Source: Actinomycetota bacterium (lineage in GTDB: Bacteria > Actinomycetota > Thermoleophilia > Solirubrobacterales > Solirubrobacteraceae). Taken from it: 64,000 bases of DNA. The stretch is taken from contig VAYS01000003.1 of NCBI GenBank assembly GCA_005883215.1, positions 1-64,000 on the forward strand, in the 5' to 3' direction. How positions within the stretch are numbered: position 1 is the first letter of the stretch; every line of letters begins with the position of its first letter. The notes beneath the pieces are model-generated. The model had not been told where the DNA came from and did not search any database. It worked only from the letters and a program-made list of their open reading frames with translations. Below are positions 28,133 through 36,125 of this stretch, one piece after another. Position numbers and translations under genes: made by a program.

Positions 28133-29413
28133 ATGGGCAAGGTGGTAAAGCTCGAGCCGGCGGTCGACAAGCGTCCCGCCAAGGCCTCGGGCAAGCGCGC
28201 CGCTCCGCGCCGGCGCCCGTCGCGCTCGAAGACGGCGCTGGTGCTCGGGGGCGGAGGGTTCACCGGTGGCGTCTATCAGATCGGCGCCCTGCGGGCGCTC
28301 GATCTGCTGTCGGTCAACCGCACGGTCAACCAGTTCGACGTCTACGTGGGGACCTCGGCGGGGGCGTTCATCGCGGCGATGACCGCCAACGGCGTCACGC
28401 CCGAGGAGATGATGCGGGTGGTCAGCCGCCAGGGCCCCTCCCCGTTCCGGGACATCGACCTGGGCACGCTGCTGCAGCCCAACCTGCTCGAGTGGGCCAG
28501 GGCCGGCGCGCTGATGCCGCTGCGCGCGCTGTCGCTCGGGCGCCAGCTGGTGGGTCAGCTCGGGCAGGTGTCGATCATGGACCTGCTGCTGGGCTTGGCT
28601 GAGGGGCTGCCGTCGGGCGCCTATTCGGGCGCGGGGATCGAGCGTTACGTGCGCCTGGTGCTCTCGGACCCCGACCGCGCCGACGACTTCCGCATGCTCG
28701 AGTCGGAGCTGTACCTGGCGGCCACTGACCTCGACACGTGCGAGCGGATCGTCTTCGGAAGCCCGGAGTGGGACGACATCCCGATCTCCAAGGGCGTGCG
28801 GGCCTCGACGGCGCTGCCGATGGTCTACGCCCCGGTCAAGGTGCGGGGGCGCGAGCTGGTCGACGGGGGCATCGTCTCCACCACCAACGTGGACATCGCC
28901 GTCGAGGCGGGGGCCAAGTTCATCGTCGTGGTCAACCCGCTGGTCCCGTTCGTAAACGACTTCTCCAAGCAGGTACGCGCGCTCAACGGGCTGCGGCCGC
29001 GGCGGGTGTCGGACATGGGCTTTCCCCAGATCGGCTACCAGGCGTTCAAGCTGCTGGCCTACCAGCGGCTGCACGAGATGGCCCGTCAGTGGGAGGAGCG
29101 CTATCCGGGCGTGGACATCGTCCTGATCGAGCCCGAACCCGACGACGAGCTCATGTTCCAGACCTCGATCATGAACTATGCCTCGCGCATCGACATCGCC
29201 CGCCACGGCTTTCAGTCGGTGACCTATCGGCTGGCCGACGACTACGAGCGCTTTCGCGAGATCTGCCACCGCCATGGCATCGAGATCTCGGCCACCCGGG
29301 TGCGCAAGGTGGTCAAGCACTTCGCCGCCGAGCGGGAGAAGACCCGGGCCTGGCGCAAGATCCTCGAGCAGACCACGGGCACGCTGCTGCGCCAGTCCGC
29401 CTCCCAGGACTAG
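28133..29413 (+). CDS. Patatin-like phospholipase family protein
   Basis: A serine hydrolase with a Ser-Asp dyad, presumably acting on lipids. The oxyanion loop LGGGGFTGGVYQIGAL (residues 39-53), nucleophile elbow GTSAG (S75) and the catalytic D244 in LVDGGIVS are all visible. The 426-residue protein starts with a basic leader (KRAAPRRRPSRSK) and lacks a signal peptide, so it is probably cytoplasmic. A possible -10 box TAGAAT lies about 15 nt before the start, with no clear -35. Confidence 0.9.
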   Translation: MGKVVKLEPAVDKRPAKASGKRAAPRRRPSRSKTALVLGGGGFTGGVYQIGALRALDLLSVNRTVNQFDVYVGTSAGAFIAAMTANGVTPEEMMRVVSRQGPSPFRDIDLGTLLQPNLLEWARAGALMPLRALSLGRQLVGQLGQVSIMDLLLGLAEGLPSGAYSGAGIERYVRLVLSDPDRADDFRMLESELYLAATDLDTCERIVFGSPEWDDIPISKGVRASTALPMVYAPVKVRGRELVDGGIVSTTNVDIAVEAGAKFIVVVNPLVPFVNDFSKQVRALNGLRPRRVSDMGFPQIGYQAFKLLAYQRLHEMARQWEERYPGVDIVLIEPEPDDELMFQTSIMNYASRIDIARHGFQSVTYRLADDYERFREICHRHGIEISATRVRKVVKHFAAEREKTRAWRKILEQTTGTLLRQSASQD

Positions 29414-29424
29414 GCCGGCGCCGC

Positions 29425-30323
29425 TCAGTCGGCCAGCGCGTTGGGCAGCGCGGACAGAAAGCGAGCGCTGGCCGGCTCGTCCTGAACCGACACCCGCACC
29501 CGGCGGGGATCGCCCAGCGGACCGCCCTGGGCGACGATGATCCCCGCCCGGCCCAGCGCATCGGCGAACTGGGCCCCGGACACCCCGGGGCGCCCGAGCC
29601 AGAGGAAGTTGGCGCGGCTGTCCGAAGCCTGGACTCCCATCCGACGGACCTCCGAGATCAGGCGATCGCGCTGCTCGCCCACCGCGGCGGCGCGCTGGAT
29701 GGTCATCGGCCCGCAGCTGCGCAACGCCTCCAGGGCGCCGGCGCGGGTGAGGTCGTTGATCCCCAACTCGGGCTCCAGCTGCTCGAGCATGAGCTCGGCT
29801 CCTTCGCCCCCCACCGCGTAGCCGCAGCGCAGGCCCGCCAGCCCCCACGCCTTGGAGAAGCTTCGAAACACCAGCAGACGAGAGTGCTCTTCGAGCAGGC
29901 CCAGGCCGGCGCGGGCCGCGTCGGGCCCGGCGAAGTCGACCAGCGCCTCGTCGAGGAGCACGATCACCCGTTCGGGCAGGGCGCCGAGCAGCTCGGCCAG
30001 CTCGCCGGGCGCCATGTGCTCGCCGGTGGCGTCGTTGGGGTTGGCCAGGGCCACCACCCGGGTGCGGGGGTTGACCGCCTCGAGCAGCGCCGCGGCCGAG
30101 AAGCCGGGGACGGGTACCGCCGCCCCGCGGGCCCGGCGGGCGAGCAGGGGGAGCTGGGGGTAGCCCGGCCAGGGGCACACCAGCTCATCTCCCGGCTCGA
30201 TCAGGCTGAGGATCGCCGAGCCCAGCAGCTGGGCGGCGCCGTTTCCCACCACGATGCGCGACGGGCGTTGACCTCCTCCTCGCTCATCGCCTCGAACTGG
30301 CGGTAGTAGTCGAGCAGACCCAT
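29425..30323 (-). pseudogene. Class I/II aminotransferase (HisC-like) with internal deletion and frameshift
   Basis: From 30252 downward an open frame encodes most of a PLP aminotransferase. It has IVVGNGAAQLLGSA, the ANPNDATGE substrate loop, VIVLLDEALVDF, and the PLP lysine in FRSFSKAWGLAGLRCGY. What should be about 80 further N-terminal residues is missing. Just upstream, in a different frame, an ATG at 30323 begins MGLLDYYRQFEAMSEEEVNAR, which resembles the start of such proteins. The two parts are offset by 71 nt, not a multiple of 3. The simplest reading is a deletion of roughly 60 codons that also shifted the frame. A start at the GTG at 30252 would give 275 aa lacking the N-terminal arm. 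Confidence 0.7.
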
Positions 30324-30395
30324 GATCGCTCGGTCAGCGCGTTGGTCGGCCAGGGCGCGGAAACGGGCGGTCGGGGTGCGGACCGGCCGCCGCGC

Positions 30396-30875
30396 TCACG
30401 CGCCGTTTCGCGGCATCAGCTCGGAACCCAGCCCGGCGATGAACACGATCCAAACGGTGAACAGGACGCCGCCGACCACGGCGGTGATCCAGAAGATCGG
30501 GCCCATCACGCCGCTGCGCTGGTCGTGACCAGCCGCCCGCCGCACCAGGATCCACGCCTGGTCCATGCGGCGCATGACCACCAGGCCGACCAGCAGCGTG
30601 AACATCAGGCCCACGAACGCGGCGGTGATGCCCAGCTCGACGCTGTCGGTCCGGTAGTCGACCTGGGAGCCCACCCATAGCCAGGCCACGGGCAGCGGCC
30701 CCCAGAAGGTCAGGTTCACCAGACCGATCCCCATCAGCAGCCCGGTGGCCAGCGCCGAGTCAAACCGGCGACGGATCTCGCTTCCGTGCTCGGGCAGCGC
30801 CCGGTACCTCACCGGCGCGGTGCCCGGTCGACGGCCAATGAACAGCCCGCCGTTGTCGGTCGGATCGGTGCGCAT
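30396..30875 (-). CDS. Three-helix membrane protein, unknown function
   Basis: A 159-residue protein that I do not recognise by name. The start is MRTDPTDNGGLFIGRRPGTAP. Three hydrophobic segments follow: LLMGIGLVNLTFWGPLPVAW, AAFVGLMFTLLVGLVVM, and IFWITAVVGGVLFTVWIVFIAG. It is followed on the same strand by the broken aminotransferase, with the stop about 70 nt beyond the latter's remnant start. It is probably an inner-membrane protein. Confidence 0.7.
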   Translation of the reverse strand: MRTDPTDNGGLFIGRRPGTAPVRYRALPEHGSEIRRRFDSALATGLLMGIGLVNLTFWGPLPVAWLWVGSQVDYRTDSVELGITAAFVGLMFTLLVGLVVMRRMDQAWILVRRAAGHDQRSGVMGPIFWITAVVGGVLFTVWIVFIAGLGSELMPRNGA

Positions 30876-30959
30876 GTCAGAGGAGTCGGCCCATCCGTTG
30901 GCCGAACCCTGCAGGATAGGGGCTAGGAACGCCCCGGCGGCTAGGTGGGCGCGCCGGCG

Positions 30960-31460
30960 TCAGCCCGCGGGCCCCAGGGCCTCCTTCGCCGCCCGACGCC
31001 GCAGGCGGTCGAGGCGTCGACGCTGGGAGCGGGCGCGCTCGATCAGCTCATCGAATTTCACCCGGCGCAGGCGGGAGTCCTCGCCGTGGGTGTGGCGCAG
31101 CGCCTCCCACAGCGCGAGCTTGGCCTGCACCCCCAGCCCCAGCAGCTCGAGCTCCTCGAGGCGGCTGAGCGGCGAGTAGCGGATCAGCCCGCCGTTGAGC
31201 TTGAGCCGACCGGCTTTCTCGGCGGCCCACGAGACGGCGAGCTTGAGCGGATCGCGGCGGATCGCCAGGCGGTCCATGACCTCGACCAGCGCGGCGCGAT
31301 CCTCGCCGATCTCCGTGGCCAGCTCGGCGAGCGCGGCGCCGTAGTCGTTGCCGCGGTTGCTGCCCGCCAGGCGCCGGGCCAGCTCGTGGCCCGCGGTGGC
31401 GCCCGCGCGGTGGTCGTTCAAATAGATCGAGAGCTTGTCGGCGCTGGGCAGCGGCCCCAT
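30960..31460 (-). CDS. Helical hypothetical protein
   Basis: A 166-residue, mostly alpha-helical protein starting MGPLPSADKLSIYLNDHRAGATAGHELARR. It contains AEIGEDRAALVEVMDRLAI, AEKAGRLKLNGGLIRYSPLSRLEELELL and a basic C-terminal helix (RARSQRRRLDRLRRRAAKE). I recall similar unnamed actinobacterial proteins but no function. It is downstream of, and on the same strand as, the disordered stress-type gene at 31491-31799, with 30 nt between. It may share that gene's promoter. Confidence 0.7.
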   Translation of the reverse strand: MGPLPSADKLSIYLNDHRAGATAGHELARRLAGSNRGNDYGAALAELATEIGEDRAALVEVMDRLAIRRDPLKLAVSWAAEKAGRLKLNGGLIRYSPLSRLEELELLGLGVQAKLALWEALRHTHGEDSRLRRVKFDELIERARSQRRRLDRLRRRAAKEALGPAG

Positions 31461-31490
31461 CGCGTGGAGTCTGTCAGGAGGTGACCGGAC

Positions 31491-31799
31491 CTAGTCGTCG
31501 AGCTTGTCGCGCTCGGGAGCCTCAGGCTGCTCGGCTTCGGGGTCCTGGGTGGGGTGCGGCTCGCTCGTGCTGGTGGCCCCGGGCGCGGGGCTCGCGTCGC
31601 CGTCCTGGGGAGAGCGCGGATCCGCTCGCCGCTCGTAGGGGTCGGGCCATTCGCTGGGGTCGGGTTCGCCGACCGGCGTATTGAGGGAGTGATGCGGGTC
31701 TTCGTCGCGCGATCGGTCCCCCGGGTCCCCGCCCGGGGGCTCGGGAAAGCCAGACGGCGGTTGCTCCTGGGAGCGCCGGCGGGAAGCTTCGTCGCTCAT
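31491..31799 (-). CDS. Small disordered acidic, Pro-rich protein
   Basis: A 102-residue protein made almost wholly of Asp, Glu, Pro, Ser, Arg and Gln (PPSGFPEPPGGDPGD, TSEPHPTQDPEAEQPE), with no hydrophobic core. It looks intrinsically disordered, like desiccation- or osmotic-stress hydrophilins, though no family can be named. A SigB/SigF-type promoter ends 9 nt before its ATG. That makes it likely to be a real gene and likely stress-regulated. Confidence 0.68.
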   Translation of the reverse strand: MSDEASRRRSQEQPPSGFPEPPGGDPGDRSRDEDPHHSLNTPVGEPDPSEWPDPYERRADPRSPQDGDASPAPGATSTSEPHPTQDPEAEQPEAPERDKLDD

Positions 31800-31808
31800 G
31801 CAATGCGA

Positions 31809-31833
31809 CTACCCCCGCGTGGGGGACGCAAAC
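31809..31833 (-). promoter_or_regulatory. SigB/SigF-type promoter for the gene at 31491-31799
   Basis: On the minus strand, GTTT (31833-31830), a 15-nt spacer and GGGTAG (31814-31809) match the GTTT-N15/16-GGGTA class. Nine nt lie between the -10 box and the ATG at 31799, so the transcript would be leaderless or nearly so. Confidence 0.7.
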
Positions 31834-31874
31834 CCGCCGGGCGAGCACGGGCGCCTGGGGGCCGGACCAGTGGC

Positions 31875-31900
31875 GTTTTGACCCTCGGAGGCGGGGGTAG
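31875..31900 (+). promoter_or_regulatory. SigB/SigF-type promoter for the gene at 31910
   Basis: GTTT (31875-31878), a 16-nt spacer and GGGTAG (31895-31900). The ATG at 31910 follows after 9 nt, the same geometry as the divergent promoter 40 nt away. No Shine-Dalgarno fits in the gap, supporting a leaderless transcript. Confidence 0.7.
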
Positions 31901-31909
31901 GCGCTCGAC

Positions 31910-32296
31910 ATGCGACAGGACGAACGAGAACACGAGCTGGTCCGCACCCAGGAGGATGAGGCCGCCCGCGAAGCGGCGGAGATCGGGGGCCAGCCGGGCG
32001 AGGTTGAGCGCGATCCCGCGCAACGTCCGGTGAGCGAGGCCGGCGGCGCCGAGGCCGAGGGCTTCGAGCAGGCCGAACGCGAGCTGGCCGACAACGCCGA
32101 GCATGGCATGGGCCACGGCAGCCCCCGCCATCACGCCTTTTCCCCCGAGGTCGAGTCCAACCGCTCGGGGGCTGTCTACGGAGACGCCGATGAGCTCGAG
32201 TCCACCGGCCGGGAGGGCAGCCGCGAGGACACCGAGCCCGATCGGCGCGACCACACGCCCACCGCGGTGGATCCCCCCGACGACGAGCCCAGCTGA
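31910..32296 (+). CDS. Small disordered acidic protein
   Basis: A 128-residue acidic protein (MRQDEREHELVRTQEDEAAREAAEIGG, then AEAEGFEQAERELADNAEHG and a His/Ser/Glu-rich end). It has no hydrophobic core and is probably disordered. It lies divergent to the disordered protein gene at 31491-31799. It is followed 8 nt later by an SDR gene, which is probably co-transcribed. Function unknown; promoter type and composition suggest stress protection. Confidence 0.7.
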   Translation: MRQDEREHELVRTQEDEAAREAAEIGGQPGEVERDPAQRPVSEAGGAEAEGFEQAERELADNAEHGMGHGSPRHHAFSPEVESNRSGAVYGDADELESTGREGSREDTEPDRRDHTPTAVDPPDDEPS

Positions 32297-32304
32297 GCGG
32301 GCCC

Positions 32305-33075
32305 GTGGCCGGCGTGGCCCTCATCACCGGATCGGACTCGGGGATCGGCAAGGCGACCGCGGTCGCGCTCGCCGAGCGGGGTCTGGACATCGGGATCACC
32401 TGGCACGAGGACGAGGCGGGCGCCAGCGACACCGCCCAGGAGGTCCGCGCCCACGGCCGCCGCGCCGAGGTGCGCCGGGTCGATCTGGGCGACGCCGCCG
32501 CGGGAGGCGCGGCCGTGCACCAGCTGGCCGACGCCCTGGGAGGGATCACGGTGTTCGTCAACAACGCCGCCACCGGTCATCACGACGCCTTCCTGGAGCT
32601 CGACCTGGACCGTTTCCGCCACGTGCTGGAGGTCGACCTCCTCGGGGCGTTCGCCGCCGCTCAGGCCGCCGCCCGCCGCATGGTCGCCGCCGGCCACGGT
32701 GGGCGGATCGTCAACGTCACCTCCGTGCACGAGCACGTACCCCTGCGCGGGGCGGCGGCCTACTGCTCCGCCAAAGGGGGCCTGGGCCTGCTCACCAAGG
32801 TCATGGCCCTCGAGCTGGCCGAGCACGGGATCACGGTCAACTCGATCGCCCCGGGGGAGATCGCCACGCCGATGACCGACGCCGAGGACGTCGATCCCCG
32901 CGGCGAGGAGCGCCCCGGGATCCCGCTCGGCCGTCCCGGCGATGCCCGCGAGATCGCCGCGGCGATCGCCTACCTGGCCTCGCCCGAGGCCACCTACGCC
33001 ACCGGCGCCTCGTTCGTCATAGACGGCGGCCTGCTGCTGATGGCCGCCCAGGCCAACCAGCTGGTGACCGGCTAG
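32305..33075 (+). CDS. Short-chain dehydrogenase/reductase
   Basis: A 256-residue SDR. It has the cofactor motif TGSDSGIG (residues 8-15), VNNAAT (85-90) and the catalytic S140, Y153 and K157 (AYCSAKGGLG). The C-terminal YATGASFVIDGG is typical of classical SDRs close to glucose or sugar dehydrogenases such as YgfF. The GTG start lies 8 nt after the disordered protein gene. The substrate cannot be told from sequence. Confidence 0.9.
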   Translation: MAGVALITGSDSGIGKATAVALAERGLDIGITWHEDEAGASDTAQEVRAHGRRAEVRRVDLGDAAAGGAAVHQLADALGGITVFVNNAATGHHDAFLELDLDRFRHVLEVDLLGAFAAAQAAARRMVAAGHGGRIVNVTSVHEHVPLRGAAAYCSAKGGLGLLTKVMALELAEHGITVNSIAPGEIATPMTDAEDVDPRGEERPGIPLGRPGDAREIAAAIAYLASPEATYATGASFVIDGGLLLMAAQANQLVTG

Positions 33076-33112
33076 ACGAAAGCTCCGGGGCCCCCGGCGG
33101 GCGCACCGGCGG

Positions 33113-33886
33113 TCAGGACTGCTCCCGGGGGCAGAACACGGTCGTGCGACCGCCGATCCGCGTGCGCTCCAGCCGCGTTCCGCACCGCGGACACGAGCCG
33201 CCCCGGTGATCGCGCGACCCGGTGAGCCAGCTTCGCTTGGCGGGGACCAGCCCGTGGGGCAGCGAGTCGCGCAGGACCTTTTGGATCTTTCGGTACAAGG
33301 TCGCCTCCTCGCGCTCGTCGAGGGAGGAAACCCGCCGCCGGGGGTCGATGCGGGCCTGCCACAGCGCCTCGTCGGCGGTCAGATTCCCCAGGCCGGCGGC
33401 CACCTTCTGGTCCATGAGCGCGGCCTTGATCGACGAGCGACGCCCGCCTAGGCGCTCGCGGAAGCGAGCGGGAGAGACCTCCAGCCAGTCCGGGCCCAGT
33501 CGCCCGGTGATCGACTCCAGCGCCTTCGGGTCTCGAGCCAGCCAGATGCCGCCGAACTTGCGCATATTGCGGTATCGCAGCTCGCCATCGGCGAAGACGA
33601 GCACGAGCCGGTCGTGCCGATGGCGAGGCTCCCCGGAGGACCACTCCAGCGATCCGGTCATGCCGAAGTGCAGCACCAGTGCCGGACCGCCCGTGGGGCA
33701 GATCAGCAGCTTGCCGTGGCGGTAGGGATCGCGGAATCGCCGCCGCGCCAGGGCCCGGGCCAGCGATCGCGGGCTGGTCTTGCGGGTCATCGTCCGATCG
33801 ACTGCCTCGACGCGCGAGACCGTCTTGTTCGCCGCGTGTCGGGCGAAGGTGCGGCGAAAACCCTCGACGTCCGGCAGCTCGGGCAT
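33113..33886 (-). CDS. Fpg/Nei family DNA glycosylase
   Basis: Excises oxidised bases and nicks the backbone. The start is set by the essential N-terminus: after Met removal it reads PELPDVEGFRR, with Pro as nucleophile and Glu next, so I used the ATG at 33886 (257 aa). Also present are the helix-two-turn-helix DQKVAAGLGNLTADEALW and the zinc finger. The finger reads CPRC...FCPREQ, so the fourth cysteine is replaced and zinc binding may be weakened. The gene is divergent from udgX. Confidence 0.9.
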   Translation of the reverse strand: MPELPDVEGFRRTFARHAANKTVSRVEAVDRTMTRKTSPRSLARALARRRFRDPYRHGKLLICPTGGPALVLHFGMTGSLEWSSGEPRHRHDRLVLVFADGELRYRNMRKFGGIWLARDPKALESITGRLGPDWLEVSPARFRERLGGRRSSIKAALMDQKVAAGLGNLTADEALWQARIDPRRRVSSLDEREEATLYRKIQKVLRDSLPHGLVPAKRSWLTGSRDHRGGSCPRCGTRLERTRIGGRTTVFCPREQS

Positions 33887-33960
33887 GAACCCACTATTCC
33901 CGTCGGGCGCCCCGACACTCGCCCCCGGGCCGGATGCCGGGCGCTTGGGGCGGGGCGTTC

Positions 33961-33985
33961 GTTTGTCCGGGGCGCGGACGGGTAC
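33961..33985 (+). promoter_or_regulatory. SigB/SigF-type promoter for udgX
   Basis: GTTT (33961-33964), a 15-nt spacer and GGGTAC (33980-33985), with the udgX ATG 13 nt further on. Both elements fit the class well. Confidence 0.65.
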
Positions 33986-33998
33986 AGGCGGCCTAGCC

Positions 33999-34637
33999 AT
34001 GGCCGACGGCGAAAAGGTGGGCGCCGAAGCGTTCCTGCCCGAGCGGTTGTCGCTTCCGCGCATGCGCGAGGCGGCGGCGGGCTGCCGGGGCTGTCACCTA
34101 CACCAGCACGCCACCCAGACGGTCTTTGGCGAGGGTCGGCGCAGCGCTTTGCTGATGTTGGTCGGCGAGATGCCGGGCGACCGCGAGGACCTCGCCGGTC
34201 GACCGTTCGTGGGTCCCGCGGGAAGAGAGCTCGACAAGGCGCTCGAAGCGGTGGGCATCGACCGGCGCGAGGTCTACGTGACCAACGTGGTCAAGCACTT
34301 CAAGTTCGAGGAGCGCGGCAAGCGACGCATTCACCAGACGCCCAAGCGACCGGAGATCGATGCCTGCCGGCCCTGGCTCGACAGCGAGATCGAGGTGGTG
34401 CACCCCCGCGCCCTGGTCCTGCTCGGCGCCACCGCGGCCAAGGCGATCTTCGGCTCGAGCTTTACCCTGTCGCGACACCGGGGCGAGACCCTGCCGGCCG
34501 AGCTGGCCCCGATCGTTACCGCCACCATCCATCCCTCGGCGATCCTCAGGGCTCCCTCCGAGGCCCGCCAGCGCGAGCGCCAGGGGTTCACCAACGACCT
34601 GCGCGCAGTGGCCCGGGCGCTCGCCCAGACCGCCTGA
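33999..34637 (+). CDS. udgX: Uracil-DNA glycosylase of the UdgX type
   Basis: UdgX enzymes excise uracil and stay covalently bound to the abasic site through a histidine in the KRRIH loop. The loop is present as KRRIHQTP (residues 108-115, H112). Fe-S ligand candidates are C29, C32 (GCRGC) and C123. The family 4-type motif GEMPGDREDLAG is at about 56-67, followed by PFVGPAG; the C-terminal motif IHPSAILRA is also seen. The ATG at 33999 gives 212 aa. Paired divergently with an Fpg/Nei gene. Confidence 0.92.
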   Translation: MADGEKVGAEAFLPERLSLPRMREAAAGCRGCHLHQHATQTVFGEGRRSALLMLVGEMPGDREDLAGRPFVGPAGRELDKALEAVGIDRREVYVTNVVKHFKFEERGKRRIHQTPKRPEIDACRPWLDSEIEVVHPRALVLLGATAAKAIFGSSFTLSRHRGETLPAELAPIVTATIHPSAILRAPSEARQRERQGFTNDLRAVARALAQTA

Positions 34638-34671
34638 GCACAGGCTGGGACCGCTAGCCTGCGGCGCTCTG

Positions 34672-35130
34672 ATGCCCACCCCGCCGCCGTTTCCTCCGCC
34701 CGGGACGCTCCGGCTCAAGCTGGTCAACTCGCTCTCCTCGGCCAACGTGGCGCTCTATCGGCTGACCGGCGGGCGCCTGGGGGGCAAGGTCTCGGGCGCC
34801 CCCGTGCTACTGCTTGATCACGTCGGCCGCAAGAGCGGCAAGTCGCGCACCACCCCGGTGCTCTACCTGGAGGACGGGTCAGACCTGGTGGTCGTCGGAT
34901 CGCGGGGGGGCTCGGACGATCCGCCGTCGTGGTGGCTGAACCTGAAGGCCAACCCGGCCACCACGATCCAGGTCGGCTCGCGGCGACTTGATGTCGTCGC
35001 CCGCCAGGCCAGCGGCGAGGAAAAGCAGCGGCTGTGGCCGCGCCTGGTGGAGATGTACTCCGATTACGCGGTCTACGCGCGGCGCACCGAGCGCGAGATC
35101 CCGGTGATCATCCTCAGCCCGGCGCCCTAG
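34672..35130 (+). CDS. Deazaflavin (F420)-dependent nitroreductase family protein
   Basis: A 152-residue protein of the Ddn-like split-barrel family. Typical segments are VLLLDHVGRKSGKSRTTPVLYLE, LVVVGSRGGSDDPPSWWLNLKANP and the C-terminal YARRTEREIPVIIL. Relatives use F420H2 to reduce quinones or nitro compounds. It follows udgX by 34 nt and may share its transcript. Confidence 0.88.
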   Translation: MPTPPPFPPPGTLRLKLVNSLSSANVALYRLTGGRLGGKVSGAPVLLLDHVGRKSGKSRTTPVLYLEDGSDLVVVGSRGGSDDPPSWWLNLKANPATTIQVGSRRLDVVARQASGEEKQRLWPRLVEMYSDYAVYARRTEREIPVIILSPAP

Positions 35131-35144
35131 GACGCCAAGCCGCA

Positions 35145-36125
35145 TCAGCTCGCCGTCGCCGGCGAGCCCAGCTCCGATCGGGGCGAGGCCACCCTGGGCG
35201 CGGTGCGGGCGGCGCCGGGCGTCTGCCCGGCGGCGATCCGCTCGCGTTGGGCACCCACCACGTAGCGGGGATCAGACGCCGAGCCAAAGCCCGCCTTGAA
35301 CACGCTCCAGCGGGCGCTGAGCGCGCCGGTCCCCAGCAGCACCCCCCCGGCCACCGCCGCCGCTCGCGAGCTCGCGCCCCGGGTGGCGAGAACCGCGGCC
35401 CCGGCGGCGATGCACGCCCGGGCGACGTGGCCCAGGGTCGAGGCGGGCCCTTGCCGGTATGGCTCCCCCAGCTCCCCCAGGCGCCGCTCCATGAGCTCCT
35501 TGGCCCCCAGCTCGCACGCCGCTCCCAAGAGCGCCAGGCGACGGGCGGGAGCGGCGTGCCGGGGCGGGGTTACGGCCACCGCGGCGGCGCCGGCGCTGAG
35601 CGCCGCCCCGGCCCCGAACACGAACGGAAGCAGGCCACGCGACTCGTGCCAGACGGGCACCGCGGTGTTGGCCACCAGCGCCGCCGTGTAGGTCGACAGG
35701 GGCAGGCCGAGCAGGGCCGCCGCCGGGCGCGCGAGCGCCGCCGGACGCGCCAGGCGCCCCGACCAGGCGTGCAGGGCGACCAGCCCGGTGCTCGCCCCCT
35801 GGGCGGCCAGGATCCACGAGCCGACGCTCATGGGAGAGGTGACCTTGAACATGCGGAGCATGTTCAAAAAGCGCGCCGGCCGGCCCAGATCGGAGATCAG
35901 CAGGATGGGGCTCGCGGTGGCGCCGACCAGCGCCGCCGCCCAGGCTCGCCGGGCGAGCACCTCGTTCCCGCGCCGCTCGGACAGGTAGGCCAGGCCGGCG
36001 GAGGCCCCCGCCAGCCCGCCGGTGAAGAAGTAGCAGGGGATCTCCCACGTCCAGACCGGCTCCTTGATCACCGGCTGGCCGTGGTAGGAGCGAGCCGGCT
36101 CGGCCGCCGGGCCGGGATCGGTCAT
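35145..36125 (-). CDS. NrfD-type membrane subunit of formate dehydrogenase
   Basis: A multi-span membrane protein of 326 aa in the NrfD/PsrC family, which passes electrons to the quinone pool. Marks are the N-terminal WTWEIPCYFFTGGLAGASAG segment and ASPILLISDLGRPARFLNMLRMFKVTSPMSVGSWIL. About eight hydrophobic segments are visible. The C-terminal 40 residues are hydrophilic. It overlaps the upstream Fe-S subunit gene by 4 nt and is the last gene of the operon. Confidence 0.9.
   Translation of the reverse strand: MTDPGPAAEPARSYHGQPVIKEPVWTWEIPCYFFTGGLAGASAGLAYLSERRGNEVLARRAWAAALVGATASPILLISDLGRPARFLNMLRMFKVTSPMSVGSWILAAQGASTGLVALHAWSGRLARPAALARPAAALLGLPLSTYTAALVANTAVPVWHESRGLLPFVFGAGAALSAGAAAVAVTPPRHAAPARRLALLGAACELGAKELMERRLGELGEPYRQGPASTLGHVARACIAAGAAVLATRGASSRAAAVAGGVLLGTGALSARWSVFKAGFGSASDPRYVVGAQRERIAAGQTPGAARTAPRVASPRSELGSPATAS

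Noticed and set aside
28088-30178. Long minus-strand open frame (696 codons) over the patatin and aminotransferase genes
   Set aside because: It overlaps two recognisable genes, one on the opposite strand and one in another frame, and shows only Arg/Ala/Gly-rich shadow sequence.
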